The position numbers and the translations under genes are program-made. The notes beneath the pieces were generated by a model, which worked only from the letters and a program-made list of their open reading frames with translations, did not search any database and was not told where the DNA came from. From the NCBI RefSeq assembly GCF_900188115.1, contig NZ_FZNW01000016.1, forward strand, positions 58,157 to 122,156: 64,000 bases of DNA, read 5' to 3'. The DNA comes from Haloechinothrix alba (GTDB lineage Bacteria; Actinomycetota; Actinomycetes; Mycobacteriales; Pseudonocardiaceae). Numbering within the stretch: position 1 is the first letter of the stretch; each line of letters begins with the position of its first letter. Shown one piece after another: positions 44,301 to 51,539 of the stretch.

Positions 44301-44959
44301 GACTGCACGGTCTGCGCCTTCCTCGCCAGCTCGGCCTGCTTGCCGAGCGGCTTGAGCTGCCTGCGCAACTCGCTGGTGAGGTCGTTGAGCCGGTCCAGGT
44401 TGGCCTGCATACCGTTGAGCTTGCGCAGGGCCTTTTCCTTGCGCTTGCGGTGCTTGAGCACACCGGCGGCCTCCTCGATGAAGGCCCTGCGGTCCTCCGG
44501 CTTGGCGTGGAGTACCTCGGAGAGCTGCCCCTGGCCGACGATGACGTGCATCTCGCGCCCGATACCGGAGTCGGACAGCAGCTCCTGCACGTCCATCAGG
44601 CGGCACGTGCTGCCGTTGATCTCGTACTCGCTTGCGCCGTCGCGGAACATGCGCCGGGTGATCGATACCTCGGTGTACTCGATGGGCAGTGCCCCGTCGG
44701 AGTTGTCGATCGTCAGCGACACCTCGGCACGGCCGAGCGGCGACCGGCCGGACGTACCTGCGAAGATGACGTCCTCCATCTTGCCGCCCCGCAGGTCCTT
44801 GGCCCCCTGCGTACCCATGACCCAGCGCAGCGCGTCGAGGACGTTCGACTTGCCGGAACCGTTCGGGCCCACGACGCAGGTGATACCCGGTTCGAAACGC
44901 AGCGTCGTGGCGGATGCGAAGGACTTGAACCCCTTCATCGTGAGGCTCTTCAGATGCAC
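41321..44959 (-). CDS. smc: chromosome segregation protein SMC
   Basis: 1212 aa structural maintenance of chromosomes ATPase. N-terminal Walker A GPNGSGKSNVLDALRWVMG, two long coiled coils around a hinge (about residues 500-640, containing GMLLGGGPGAEPAAWPALPD and RGVTLDGDVLGSDWASGG), and C-terminal signature/Walker B LSGGEKSLVAVAMLIAIFRA, YVLDEVEAALDETN. The C-terminal tail has short Gln/Pro/Asp repeats (DVQPDAQPDVQPDT). Immediately upstream of ftsY. Confidence 0.97.
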   Translation of the reverse strand: MHLKSLTMKGFKSFASATTLRFEPGITCVVGPNGSGKSNVLDALRWVMGTQGAKDLRGGKMEDVIFAGTSGRSPLGRAEVSLTIDNSDGALPIEYTEVSITRRMFRDGASEYEINGSTCRLMDVQELLSDSGIGREMHVIVGQGQLSEVLHAKPEDRRAFIEEAAGVLKHRKRKEKALRKLNGMQANLDRLNDLTSELRRQLKPLGKQAELARKAQTVQSELRDARLRLYADDLVTQRTTLAKEEADEQAARARRNEVEQALESATAEQNELEESLASDAPKLAAAQDTWYKLSALAERLRGTVRLAVERQRHLSTDVHEHTGERDPEDMLAEAEEVAEQEAELTEAMEQARQTLNDTIAKREEVERVVQAADERHMAAVRAIADRREGVAKLRGEVDALRSKDAATEEEIERLTSGIDEAARRAEQAAEELEQARSEGGISDEGDADLDSRYEQAVQARDAATRRVDELVEAERSAERDIASEKARLDALSMGRERKDGSAVLLEAGDDVGGLLGVVAELLDVTQGYEVAVAAALGPASEAVAMRGTSEAVAAMDHLKAQQAGRVGMLLGGGPGAEPAAWPALPDGAVWARDVVTPPEALRGAVERALDRVAIVGDLPAAEGLVRAHPEVRGVTLDGDVLGSDWASGGSVGGESAIEVQAAVEDAQERLRAAEQRLSETQATLEGARAEQRAREDDVVSAKEALSESKVRKARTTERIERLEQAARSAEADVERLRKQRADVYQSREDALTKLAELEERLAAVSDEPADEDPDTSERDAAAASLSEMRQAEVDARLALRTSEERVQGISGRAESLRQAAEAERQARERAEKARIARKRAADIAAVVVEGGESALERIEVSLQRATAERDAAQQARQRREEALAQVRTRVRELNGELEKLTDAVHRDELARAEQRTRLEQLEGKIAEEYGIGPDDLVAEYGPDQPVPPSAEEMAEYSAAKERGEDVSEPQPIPYHRPTQERRAKRAEKDLASLGKVNPLALEEYAALEERYKFLSTQLEDLKDTRKDLLSVISEVDEKILELFNTAYADVAREFEAVFSALFPGGEGRLVLTDPDDPLTTGVDVEARPPGKKVKRLSLLSGGEKSLVAVAMLIAIFRARPSPFYVLDEVEAALDETNMRRLLNLLEQLKESSQLIVITHQKPTMEIADALYGVSMAGDGITQVISQRLRSGEPDVERDVQPDAQPDVQPDTA

Positions 44960-45231
44960 GAAGCTGTGTCCCTACTGATCGGCGCCTTGTTCATCGATCC
45001 GGCCATTCGCTGCCGGCCGTCCTCGCGTGCGGGTGGTCGACAGCCCGCCGGGTGGAGTGCTTACCCAACCACCGACCGAGGATACCCGCGCGACCGGCGC
45101 GTTCCTTGTTGGCACGGCGGGTGCGGCGGAAACCGACGTGCACCGGCACACACGGTGACACAACACGGGAAGTGCGGCTCCGTGCCGAGCCGGGAGCGGG
45201 GCCGCCCGGAGCCCGGGCCTACAGCCGTACC

Positions 45232-45519
45232 TCAGCGTTCCACGAAGCCGACAGCGTCACCACGCGGCTCTGACCAGCGTTCGACGACCATCTCCACTCG
45301 ACCGGGTGATGCACCCGATCGCAGCAGACCGAGGAGTTGCTCGCAGTGCTCGCGCCGGCCCTCCGCGACGACCTCGACCCGGCCGTCCGGCAGGTTGCTC
45401 GCGCTTCCGACCAGGCCGAGCTCGAGCGCTCTACTTCGCGTCCACCAGCGAAAACCGACGCCTTGCACACGGCCGTGTACCCATGCCGTCATCCGGACCG
45501 CACCGTCTCCCATGCTCAC
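45232..45519 (-). CDS. acyP: acylphosphatase
   Basis: 95 aa. [20 protein letters not shown] contains the phosphate-binding loop and catalytic Arg; [15 protein letters not shown] has the catalytic Asn. Hydrolyses acyl phosphates. It lies upstream of smc with a 272-bp gap; acyP next to smc is a conserved actinobacterial order. Confidence 0.93.
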   Translation of the reverse strand: MSMGDGAVRMTAWVHGRVQGVGFRWWTRSRALELGLVGSASNLPDGRVEVVAEGRREHCEQLLGLLRSGASPGRVEMVVERWSEPRGDAVGFVER

Positions 45520-45758
45520 GTGTCTATCGTGCCTGATATTCAGCAGCGCCAGAGAAACACCGAAGCGTGTGACATGACTGCTGTAACATCACAATTCGTA
45601 GTTGACCCGGGGCTACATGCGGTACCTGACGTGTCACACGCCCCCTGACGGGTGATAGAGTGCGCCCGCTGCCGATATCGGGAGCGGCAGCCGGCCGCGT
45701 TCAGGACCAGCCTGTGACCCAGCCCACGTAGACAGTCCCGGCAGGGCAAGGAGTGAGT

Positions 45759-46454
45759 ATGCCGCCGAGTGATGGGGCGCACGACGAGTTACGAATCGCG
45801 GTCGCACCGCCTGATGCCGTAACCGGCAAGTCCCGCAGACGCGGTTACCTCGCACTGGCGGCGAGCGGCCTGCTCACAGCGACCGCTTTCGCAGGCGTGG
45901 CGGACCTCGCCGCTGACGGCTTCCACGGCGCCGAGGCTCCCCAGAGCATCCAGGAGTACGAGCGCGACAAGGGTGATTCCGACGGCGGACGGGACCGCGT
46001 CGCCGGTGATGCCAGCGCCGAGCACACCACCGATCCGATCGACGACTCCGTCGCCAGCGAGACACTACGCAGGCAGCGCTCCACGGAGAGCTCGGTGATC
46101 ATCACCCGGCCGGACGGGACCACGACGATCAGCTCGACCCTTCCCGGGACCACCGGTGCCGGCACGTCCGCGCGTTCGGGCGGCGTCCCCACGACCGACG
46201 AGCCGACGTCGAGCTCGAGCACCGAGACGACGAGTTCCACGAGCTCGACGAGCTCGACGAGTGAGACAACCAGCTCGACCAGCGAGACCACTACCTCGGA
46301 GTCCGAGACGACGACGTCCGAGACCGAGACCACTACCTCGGAGTCCGAGACGACGACCTCCGAGACCGAGACCGAGGGCAGCGGCTCCGGCGGCGAGGAG
46401 GGCTCCGGCGACGGCGACAGCGGCGAGGGTGACGCGTCGACGTCAGCCGAGTAA
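45759..46454 (+). CDS. membrane-anchored Ser/Thr/Glu-rich repeat protein
   Basis: 231 aa, no recognised family. After a basic N-terminus (SRRRG) there is one hydrophobic segment, YLALAASGLLTATAFAGVAD (about 29-48), then an extracytoplasmic Asp/Glu-rich part and a low-complexity Ser/Thr/Glu region from residue 145, ending in Gly/Ser/Glu. It looks like a secreted or cell-wall-proximal stalk that could be O-mannosylated. Start ATG 45759 has AAGGAG 5 nt upstream. It is on the opposite strand to the surrounding housekeeping genes. A 42-bp tandem repeat underlies part of the stalk. Confidence 0.7.
   Translation: MPPSDGAHDELRIAVAPPDAVTGKSRRRGYLALAASGLLTATAFAGVADLAADGFHGAEAPQSIQEYERDKGDSDGGRDRVAGDASAEHTTDPIDDSVASETLRRQRSTESSVIITRPDGTTTISSTLPGTTGAGTSARSGGVPTTDEPTSSSSTETTSSTSSTSSTSETTSSTSETTTSESETTTSETETTTSESETTTSETETEGSGSGGEEGSGDGDSGEGDASTSAE
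46284..46367 (+). repeat. 42-bp tandem repeat, two copies
   Basis: Two copies with one base difference (46284-46325, 46326-46367) encode ETTTSESETTTSET twice in the Ser/Thr/Glu stalk. Shorter degenerate AGCTCGACG-type units precede it (46225-46285). Length variation between strains is likely. Confidence 0.85.
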
Positions 46455-46533
46455 CCCCTACCGGGTTGCCGCGGCGGGCAACGGCGACCTCGGAGACCGC
46501 CGGACCCGCCCGCGTCCTACCGGCAGGCCACCG

Positions 46534-47433
46534 TCAGGGGCGTGCCGTATGCGGAGGTGTCCCGCGGGCTCGCCGACTGCTCCGCGGGCGCGGCTGGCAG
46601 GTGGGGCAGAAGTAGGACGAGCGGTTCATGAATACCTCACGCCGGATCAGCGCTGCGCACCGCTCGCACGGCTGGCCGTCCCTCCCGTACACCGCGAGGG
46701 CGCGCGAGAAGTAGCCGGAACGGCCGTTCACGTTCACGTACAGCGCGTCGAAGGACGTCCCTCCCGCAGCGAGTGCCTCGTCCAGTACCTCGGCCACGGC
46801 GTGGAACAGCACCTGCCCCTGCTTGCGCGTCAGCCGCCACGTCGGGCATGTGCCGTGCAGCCTGGCACGCCACAACGCTTCATCGGCATAGATGTTGCCG
46901 ATCCCGGACACCAACGACTGGTCGAGCAAGCCGCGTTTGACCTCGGAACGCCGCGCACGCAGCGCACGCACCACGTCCTCGGCCCGGAAGTCCGGATCTA
47001 CCGGGTCACGCGCGATATGGACGATCTCCGCGGGCACCTGCCCGCCCTGGGTCGGCCGCAGGTCGGTAACCTGCAAGCCTCCGAAGGTGCGCTGATCGAC
47101 GAAGCGGAGCTCGTCACCGCCGTCCGCGAAGCGCATCCGCACGCGGAGGTGTTTCTCGTCCGGGGTCCCCGCAGGCTGCACGCGCAGCTGGCCACTCATA
47201 CCCAGGTGCCCGAGTACAGCGGTTCCCGAGTCCAGCTCCAGCCACAAGTACTTGCCCCTGCGGCGGACCGCCTCGACCCGCTCGCCGAGCAGGCGAGCAC
47301 GGAAGTCCTCCGGGCCGGGGACGTACCGTCGAACCGCCCGCGGATGGAGAACCTCGACATCGCTGAGGGTTCGATCGACAACATGTTCGGCCAGGCCGGC
47401 TCGGATGACCTCGACCTCGGGAAGCTCAGGCAC
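46534..47433 (-). CDS. mutM: formamidopyrimidine-DNA glycosylase MutM (Fpg)
   Basis: 299 aa bifunctional glycosylase/AP lyase removing 8-oxoguanine. It begins (V)PELPEVEV with the catalytic Pro2 and Glu3; [11 protein letters not shown] carries the conserved Lys; [12 protein letters not shown] and the zinc finger [20 protein letters not shown] with CPTC are intact. The GTG start at 47433 overlaps the rnc stop by 8 nt. A C-terminal tail of about 17 basic residues follows the zinc finger. Confidence 0.95.
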   Translation of the reverse strand: MPELPEVEVIRAGLAEHVVDRTLSDVEVLHPRAVRRYVPGPEDFRARLLGERVEAVRRRGKYLWLELDSGTAVLGHLGMSGQLRVQPAGTPDEKHLRVRMRFADGGDELRFVDQRTFGGLQVTDLRPTQGGQVPAEIVHIARDPVDPDFRAEDVVRALRARRSEVKRGLLDQSLVSGIGNIYADEALWRARLHGTCPTWRLTRKQGQVLFHAVAEVLDEALAAGGTSFDALYVNVNGRSGYFSRALAVYGRDGQPCERCAALIRREVFMNRSSYFCPTCQPRPRSSRRARGTPPHTARP

Positions 47434-48169
47434 GTTCGGGAGAGGCGTCGTCCCGTTCGGCCGAGAGCACACGCCACGCCGTCTCGGCCGCTTTCTGCTC
47501 GGCTTCCTTCTTGGTCCCACCTTCGCCGTGCCCCAGCTCACGGCCACCGACGAGAACCGTGGCACTGAAGACCTTCTGGTGATCCGGCCCGGTGTCGACC
47601 ACCCGATACTCGGGCACACCCAGCGCAGTGGCTGCGGTCAACTCCTGCAGGCTGGTCTTCCAGTCCAGACCGGCCCCCCGCATCGGGGCCTCGGAGAGCA
47701 GCCCGGCGAACAACCGATGCACCAACCGGCGGGACTGCTCGATGCCGTGCTCGCGATAGACGGCACCGATCATCGCCTCGAGCGTGTCGGCGAGGATGCT
47801 CGCCTTGTCCCGGCCCCCCGTCATCTCCTCGCCCTTGCCGAGCAGCACGTGTGCGCCGAGGCCGCCCTCGCCGAGCTCACGCGCCACGCCAGCCAGGGCT
47901 TGCATGTTCACCACGCTCGCGCGCAACTTGGCGAGCTGCCCCTCGGGCAGGTCGGGATGCTCCGAGTACAGGTGATCGGTGATGACCAGACCGAGCACGG
48001 CATCCCCGAGGAACTCGAGCCGCTCGTTCGGCGTCAGCCCGCCGTTCTCGTAGGCGTAGGAACGATGCGTCAGCGCGAGTGTCAGCAGTTCCGGGTCGAG
48101 GTCGACGCCGAGCGCCTCGACCAGTGGCGTGGTGTCGGCCGCTGGACCCGTGTCCGAGTTAGCCGCCAT
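47426..48169 (-). CDS. rnc: ribonuclease III
   Basis: 247 aa dsRNA endonuclease. The catalytic signature [20 protein letters not shown] is followed by the second acidic site [13 protein letters not shown] and a C-terminal dsRNA-binding domain ([36 protein letters not shown]). Middle of rpmF-rnc-mutM, 14 bp after rpmF. Confidence 0.96.
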   Translation of the reverse strand: MAANSDTGPAADTTPLVEALGVDLDPELLTLALTHRSYAYENGGLTPNERLEFLGDAVLGLVITDHLYSEHPDLPEGQLAKLRASVVNMQALAGVARELGEGGLGAHVLLGKGEEMTGGRDKASILADTLEAMIGAVYREHGIEQSRRLVHRLFAGLLSEAPMRGAGLDWKTSLQELTAATALGVPEYRVVDTGPDHQKVFSATVLVGGRELGHGEGGTKKEAEQKAAETAWRVLSAERDDASPERA

Positions 48170-48183
48170 GATGTTCCAGCCAC

Positions 48184-48366
48184 TCAGGCGGGTTCAACGA
48201 CCTGACGCCCCGCGTACTGACCGCAGCTCGGGCACGCCACGTGTTGCGGCTTGGGCTCCTTGCATGCCCGATTCGAGCACGGCACCAGGTGAACCGGGCT
48301 CGCCTTCCACTGCGAGCGCCGGGTGCGCGTGTTCGACCGCGACTTCTTCCGCTTGGGGACGGCCAC
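48184..48366 (-). CDS. rpmF: 50S ribosomal protein L32
   Basis: 60 aa. [20 protein letters not shown] is the typical start. Zinc ligands are kept (CSNRAC and CPSCG), so this is the zinc-binding paralogue. Follows the DUF177 gene by 83 bp, the usual arrangement. Confidence 0.96.
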   Translation of the reverse strand: MAVPKRKKSRSNTRTRRSQWKASPVHLVPCSNRACKEPKPQHVACPSCGQYAGRQVVEPA

Positions 48367-48449
48367 CGTTAACTCTCCTCACCGTCACGTACCGATGCGG
48401 CGCAGGGACCCGACCGGTCCGTACCGGTCATCCCTGGCCGACATTACCT

Positions 48450-49085
48450 TCACGAGTCTTCACGAGGGCTCTCGTCGGACAGCTCTTCGAAGCGTTCGAC
48501 GAGCGCTGCCCACCGGGGATCTATACTCTCATGCTCGTGTCCGGGCTCGAGTTCGGCCCACTTGACGCCACAACCATCGCACAGCCCCTGGCACCCGTCG
48601 TCGCACAACGGTACCAGCGGAAGCGCGAGCACCACCGCGTCCCGAACGACCGGCTCGAGGTCGATCCGGTCGTCGATGACGTGGCTGACCTCGTCTTCCT
48701 CGGTGGTCTCCTCGGTCGTCGAGTCCGGGTAGGCGAACAGCTCGGTGAGGTTGACCGCGATGTCCTCGGTCACCGGATCGAGGCACCGCGCGCACTGGCC
48801 GTGCGCGCGTACCGAGACGTCCCCCGTGGCGAGGACGCCTTCGACCACCGACTCGAGCAGCAGGTCGAGCGTGAACGGGGTACCACCGGTGACCTCTATC
48901 ACACCCGAGACACCGATCGTGTAGTCCACGGATACACGTGCCTGCACGGCTCGGCTGAGTCCGGGTCGGCGCCCGAACTCGCGCGTATCGATCACCCACG
49001 CACCCTCGTCGACATGGGCCGTGGACGACTGCCCGGTCGGGGCGGCACGAGCGCCAGGGTTGTCGTGCTCGATCGGCTCAGACAT
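48450..49085 (-). CDS. YceD/DUF177 family protein
   Basis: 211 aa. The conserved core has ARVSVDYTIGVSGVIEV, CARCLDPVTEDIAVNLTELF and the C-terminal CDDGCQGLCDGCGVKW, a likely zinc site. YceD is linked to 23S rRNA accumulation and always neighbours rpmF. Start ATG 49085 is chosen; the frame extends to 49127 but the added residues are not family-like. Confidence 0.9.
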   Translation of the reverse strand: MSEPIEHDNPGARAAPTGQSSTAHVDEGAWVIDTREFGRRPGLSRAVQARVSVDYTIGVSGVIEVTGGTPFTLDLLLESVVEGVLATGDVSVRAHGQCARCLDPVTEDIAVNLTELFAYPDSTTEETTEEDEVSHVIDDRIDLEPVVRDAVVLALPLVPLCDDGCQGLCDGCGVKWAELEPGHEHESIDPRWAALVERFEELSDESPREDS

Positions 49086-49260
49086 CGGGAGAACTCTCAG
49101 ACTCGCAGGAGGAAGGTACGTGCGCACCGCCGGGGGCGAGGACGGCTACGTCGGCGTGGCACGCACGAGTATGCCAATTGTCCATGGTAACCGCGTGCTG
49201 TCCAGCGGACGGTAAGCAGCCGGAGACAGCTACGCGTGACCGGTCGCCCTACCGTCGAGG

Positions 49261-49980
49261 CTACCGGTGATAGTCGTACGGGCCGCGGCCGTTGGAGCCG
49301 CCCCCCGAGCCGCGCAGATGGTTCCTCCCCTGGTCCACGGTACGCAAGGTCTGCGACAGCAGATCGGAGAACTCGGCGAGCTTGCCGTCCACGTAAGCGT
49401 CGCACTCCTCACGCTGCCGGTCCGCCTCCGCGTTCGCCTCGTCGACGATGCGTGCCGCCTCGTTGTGTGAGGCCTGCACGACCTCTGTCTGCGCCACCAA
49501 TCGCTGCTGCTCGGTCATGCCCTCCTGCACGGAACGCTCGTAGGCGTCCTTGCCTGCCTGAACCATACGGTCGGACTCGGCACGCGCGCGCTCGGTCAGG
49601 TTCTCGTACTCGGTACGCCCGGCGGCGACGGCCCGATCCGCTTCGGCACGCGCGTCGGCGAGGATCTGGTCGGCCTGCTCGCGCGCCTCGTTGACCAGGC
49701 GCTCGGCTTCGCTCTTGGCATCGGCGACGGTGCTCTCGGCGTTGCTGTTGGCGGCACTGACCGTCTCATCGGCCTGCTGGCGCGCCGAGTTCAACACCTC
49801 GTCGCGCTTGTCCAGCACGTCCTGCGCGTCGTCGACCTCCCTGGGCAGCGCGTCACGCACGTCGTCGAGCAGCTCGAGGACATCCCCGCGGGGCACCACA
49901 CAGCTCGACGTCATGGGGACCCCACGCGCCTCTTCCACGATCGTGACGAGTTCGTCGAGTGCCTCGAAAACCCGGTACAC
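49261..49980 (-). CDS. SepIVA-like septation protein (DivIVA-domain coiled coil)
   Basis: 239 aa. It begins (V)YRVFEALDELVTIVEEARGV and PMTSSCVVPRGDVLELLDDV, then a long Ala/Glu-rich coiled coil (about 60-215), and a Gly/Arg tail ending GPYDYHR. This matches mycobacterial Rv2927c/SepIVA, a cytoplasmic septum-site factor. GTG 49980 has GGGAG 8 nt upstream; TTG 50001 is less likely. Confidence 0.85.
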   Translation of the reverse strand: MYRVFEALDELVTIVEEARGVPMTSSCVVPRGDVLELLDDVRDALPREVDDAQDVLDKRDEVLNSARQQADETVSAANSNAESTVADAKSEAERLVNEAREQADQILADARAEADRAVAAGRTEYENLTERARAESDRMVQAGKDAYERSVQEGMTEQQRLVAQTEVVQASHNEAARIVDEANAEADRQREECDAYVDGKLAEFSDLLSQTLRTVDQGRNHLRGSGGGSNGRGPYDYHR

Positions 49981-50120
49981 GGCACTATCTCCCTTGCTCA
50001 AGGTGCACTACGCACTTACCGGAGCAAGTCTGCCTCACCACGACCGCCAGCGCGTGCAGGTCACCCGACACCGGGCGTGTCCCCGCACGGCCTCAGCGCG
50101 GTGCGCGCCTACGCCCGCCG

Positions 50121-50603
50121 TCAGGCCAGCTCGTCCACGCGGGCGGTGAGCCTGCGGCCGATGCTCTGGGGAACCAGGTGTGACACGTCCCCGTGGTAGG
50201 TGGCGATCTCCTTGACCAGCGAGCTGGACAGGAAGCTGTACTCGGGGTTGGTCGAGATGAACAGCGTCTCGACCCCGGACAGCCGCTGGTTCATCTGCGA
50301 CATCTGCAGCTCGTAGTCGAAGTCGCTGACCGCACGCAGCCCCTTGGCGATCGCCGGGATGCCGTTGGCCCGGCAGTAGTCGACGAGCAGGCCGTGCCAG
50401 GAGTCCACGCGCACGTTCGGCAGGTGCGCGCACACCTCCCTGATCATCTCCATCCGCTCCTCGATGGAGAACAGCCCTTTCTTGCTCTTGTTGATCAGCA
50501 CGGAGACGACGACCTCGTCGAACAACTGCGAGCACCGCTCGATGATGTCGACATGCCCGTTCGTCACGGGGTCATAGGAACCGGGGCACACCACACTGAT
50601 CAT
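50121..50603 (-). CDS. coaD: phosphopantetheine adenylyltransferase
   Basis: 160 aa, fourth step of coenzyme A synthesis. VCPGSYDPVTNGHVDIIERC carries the T/HxGH nucleotide motif, and FISTNPEYSFLSSSLVKEIA is the second signature. ATG 50603, 65 bp after rsmD; rsmD-coaD is a conserved pair. Confidence 0.96.
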   Translation of the reverse strand: MISVVCPGSYDPVTNGHVDIIERCSQLFDEVVVSVLINKSKKGLFSIEERMEMIREVCAHLPNVRVDSWHGLLVDYCRANGIPAIAKGLRAVSDFDYELQMSQMNQRLSGVETLFISTNPEYSFLSSSLVKEIATYHGDVSHLVPQSIGRRLTARVDELA

Positions 50604-50668
50604 GCGCCGGACGGTAGCAGGCGAGTCCTCCCGCCGACGACACGCCACCGCCGGTGACCCGGCGGGCC

Positions 50669-51241
50669 TCACCCGGCGACGTGATCGCCCGGCCGGTACT
50701 CGGCCCAGTAGACGGTCGTGTCGCGGTACCGCTGTACCCGCGCCACGTGAAACCCCTCCGGCCAGCACTGCTCGCCGTCCGGTGGCGCGCGCTCGATGAT
50801 GACGAGCGCCCCATCGGCGACCCATCCGTTGTCGGCCATCGCCTGCATCTCCACGAGCAGCTGCGCGTCGGTGACGGCGTACGGCGGGTCGACAAGAACG
50901 AGGTCGACCTCCTTGTCCGCGGGCTGTGACAGCGTCGCCTCGACGGTCCCGTGCCGGATCGTGCCACCGAGCCCCACCTCCTCGAGGTTGCGGCGCAGGA
51001 TTCCTGCGGCAGCGCGGTTGCTCTCCACGAAACACGCGTCGACGGCCCCGCGGGACAGCGCCTCCAACCCGAGCGCCCCCGAGCCCGCGTACAGGTCCAG
51101 CACCTGGGTGCCGACGACCTCGTCGGCAGCGTCCAGGGCATTGAACAGCGCTTCCCGAACGCGCTCGGTCGTCGGTCTCGTGCCGCGCTGCGGCACACGC
51201 AGCCTCCGGCCACCGGCGGTTCCTGCCACGATCCTTGTCAC
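50669..51241 (-). CDS. rsmD: 16S rRNA (guanine966-N2)-methyltransferase RsmD
   Basis: 190 aa SAM methyltransferase. TRIVAGTAGGRRLRVP start, RPTTERVREALFNAL, SAM motif LDLYAGSGALGLEALSRGA and catalytic DPPY in VLVDPPYAVTDAQL. Start GTG 51241 with AGAAG about 8 nt upstream; GTG 51259 is possible. Confidence 0.95.
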   Translation of the reverse strand: MTRIVAGTAGGRRLRVPQRGTRPTTERVREALFNALDAADEVVGTQVLDLYAGSGALGLEALSRGAVDACFVESNRAAAGILRRNLEEVGLGGTIRHGTVEATLSQPADKEVDLVLVDPPYAVTDAQLLVEMQAMADNGWVADGALVIIERAPPDGEQCWPEGFHVARVQRYRDTTVYWAEYRPGDHVAG

Positions 51242-51539
51242 AGGGGTATCTTCTCGCACCGCCGGACGGCACGCGCACGCACCGGTGAAGCAGCGTACTC
51301 TCGGTGGACGGCACTCGCCTGCCGGGTCGTGCCCGGATCGTACGGAGTATTCTCGGACCTTCCCCGCACAGGCGCGTCGCTACTGATATGGCACGTTCCT
51401 GATCCGGCGGGCGGGGTGCTTCCGGCTCCGGGTAATCGCTCGGTTCACCCGTTGACCGCGGTGGATGGCGGGTGAGTGAATGGCCCGGCTCGTGCGGCAA
51501 CCCGCCCGAGCCCCGAGGTGAGTCGTTGAGGAGAGCCGC

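Noticed and set aside
46465..46482. Possible terminator between the stalk-protein gene and mutM
   Set aside because: Only a 6-bp GTTGCC/GGCAAC stem; too weak to call.
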